NCBI RefSeq assembly: GCF_004801305.1
Contig: NZ_SSOD01000010.1
Coordinates: 1-64,000, forward strand
DNA from: Pseudothauera rhizosphaerae
GTDB taxonomy: Bacteria; Pseudomonadota; Gammaproteobacteria; Burkholderiales; Rhodocyclaceae
Direction: 5' to 3'
DNA: 64,000 nucleotides
The notes below the pieces were generated by a model that was not told the DNA's origin, searched no databases, and saw only the letters and a list, made by a program, of their open reading frames with translations. A program made the position numbers and the translations under genes. Below are positions 62,935 to 64,000 of this stretch, piece by piece; position 1 is the stretch's first letter; every line of letters starts with the position of its first letter.

Positions 62935-64000
62935 CTACTTCAGCGCGGCGATCGCACCCATGCGGATCAGCCGCGCGCGCATCACGTTGCGGCTGATGCC
63001 CAGCAGACGGGCGGCCTGCACCTGGTTGCGTTCGCTGTACTCGAAGGCGGCGCGGACGATCACGTCTTCCAGGTGCTCGTACAGTCCTTCGCGGTTCTGC
63101 TCGAAGTAGGCCGCCAGCGCGGCTTCCAGGCGGGCGCGCGGATCGCCGGCGGCGGCCTCGCCACCGCGCGGCGCGCCCTGCAGCGCGGACAGGTGCAGGT
63201 CCTCGGGGCGGATCGTGCCGTCGCGGCAGATCAGCAGGGCGTGGTGGATGACGTTTTCCAGCTCGCGGATGTTGCCCGGCCAGGAATGGGCGAGCAGCTT
63301 GGCTTCGGCCTCCGCGTTCAGGGCTATGGCGCCGTAGCCCAGGCGCTGGCGGTATTCGGCGGCGAAGTAGCGCGCCAGCGGCAGGATGTCGCCGGGGCGC
63401 CCGCGCAGGGCCGGCAGGTCCAGGGAGACCACGTGCAGGCGGTAATAGAGGTCCTCGCGGAAATGCCCGGCCGCCACAGCTTCTTCCAGGCGCACGTTGG
63501 TGGCGGCGATGACCCGCACGTCGATGGGCACCGTGCGCCGCGAGCCCAGGCGCACCACTTCGCGCTCCTGCAGCACGCGCAGCAGCTTCACCTGGATGGA
63601 CAGCGGCAGGTCGCCGATCTCGTCCAGGAACAGGGTGCCGCCGCTGGCCGCCTCGAACCAGCCGGCCTTGGCGGTGAAGGCGCCGCTGAAGGCCCCCTTC
63701 TCGTGGCCGAACAGCTCGCTCTCCACCAGGGTTTCCGGGAAGGCGCCGCAGTTGACGGCGATGAAGGGGCCTCCGGCGCGGTGGCTCAAGGCGTGGACGT
63801 GGCGCGCCACCAGTTCCTTACCCGTGCCGGTCTCGCCCATGACCAGCACACTGGCCTCGCTGGGCGCGATCAGGCGGATGCGGGCGAGCAGCTCCATCGA
63901 GCGCGGGTCCTCGAAGACCTGCGCCGTGGCGCGGATGGAGGTCGCCAGCGCCTGCGGGTTGGGCAGCGTCCACAGGCGCCCGTCCTGCAGCGCGGGGACG
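62935..64000 (-). CDS. sigma-54-dependent activator (5' end beyond window)
   Basis: Open frame continuing through the window end: the residues before Met at 63897 ([20 protein letters not shown]) are in frame and fit the linker before the AAA+ domain, so that Met is not the start. The AAA+ core has Walker A GETGTGKE, the GAFTGA loop as GAFSGAF, Walker [14 protein letters not shown], and the arginine finger region. The Fis-type helix-turn-helix is at the C-terminus ([20 protein letters not shown]). The sensor domain is outside the window. It is on the same strand and just upstream of the ABC operon, which it probably controls. It is similar in layout to SfnR-type regulators. Confidence 0.93.
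   Translation of the reverse strand, partial: VPALQDGRLWTLPNPQALATSIRATAQVFEDPRSMELLARIRLIAPSEASVLVMGETGTGKELVARHVHALSHRAGGPFIAVNCGAFPETLVESELFGHEKGAFSGAFTAKAGWFEAASGGTLFLDEIGDLPLSIQVKLLRVLQEREVVRLGSRRTVPIDVRVIAATNVRLEEAVAAGHFREDLYYRLHVVSLDLPALRGRPGDILPLARYFAAEYRQRLGYGAIALNAEAEAKLLAHSWPGNIRELENVIHHALLICRDGTIRPEDLHLSALQGAPRGGEAAAGDPRARLEAALAAYFEQNREGLYEHLEDVIVRAAFEYSERNQVQAARLLGISRNVMRARLIRMGAIAALK

Overview
High-GC Gram-negative chromosome segment, most likely from a proteobacterium (IspB, RlmM, a type II secretion system and FecI/FecR signalling). The exact genus cannot be read from the sequence. A visibly lower-GC patch at about 25.7-27.4 kb looks acquired.

Left 52 kb. This is an enlarged relative of the Pseudomonas aeruginosa PUMA3 locus (vreAIR, hxc, pdtA). 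It holds two giant two-partner-type exoproteins of nearly equal length (4354 and about 4355 aa; 2249-15313 and 27668-40735). It also holds two complete cell-surface signalling modules (STN/TonB-like protein, FecI-type sigma factor, FecR-type regulator) facing away from each other around 17.9-18.2 kb. A type II secretion system is split into three blocks: gspJ-I-H at 20.6-22.1 kb, gspC at 22.4 kb and gspG-K-L-M-D-E-F at 42.7-51.9 kb. Its secretin is a lipoprotein ending in a SPOR-like domain. A PstS/DING-type phosphate-binding protein (40992-42173) is a plausible secreted cargo. Further TonB-family proteins and a trypsin-like protease complete the set. No TpsB pore, ExbB/ExbD or prepilin peptidase is present, so these must be encoded elsewhere.

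Between gspC and the second exoprotein lies a small conflict-type island (23.2-27.4 kb). It contains an antitoxin/transposase-like fusion, a BrnT/CopG toxin-antitoxin pair, a ParE stub, a KTSC protein and two membrane proteins. REP-like palindromes lie on both sides of it. Downstream of the first exoprotein is a scar: a broken STN gene followed by the severed C-terminus of another exoprotein.

Right 12 kb. This part is conventional: tRNA-Pro, ispB, a glycerophosphodiesterase with a UgpB-like binding protein, a small lipoprotein, an aldo/keto reductase, rlmM, and then a leftward cluster. That cluster is a sigma-54 activator (cut by the window end), an SsuABC/TauABC-type ABC transporter, a beta-propeller protein and a histidine-rich SCO1 protein.

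Inferred working model: phosphate status or a surface cue is sensed by the STN/TonB-like proteins, FecR releases the sigma factors, and these drive the exoproteins and the type II system.
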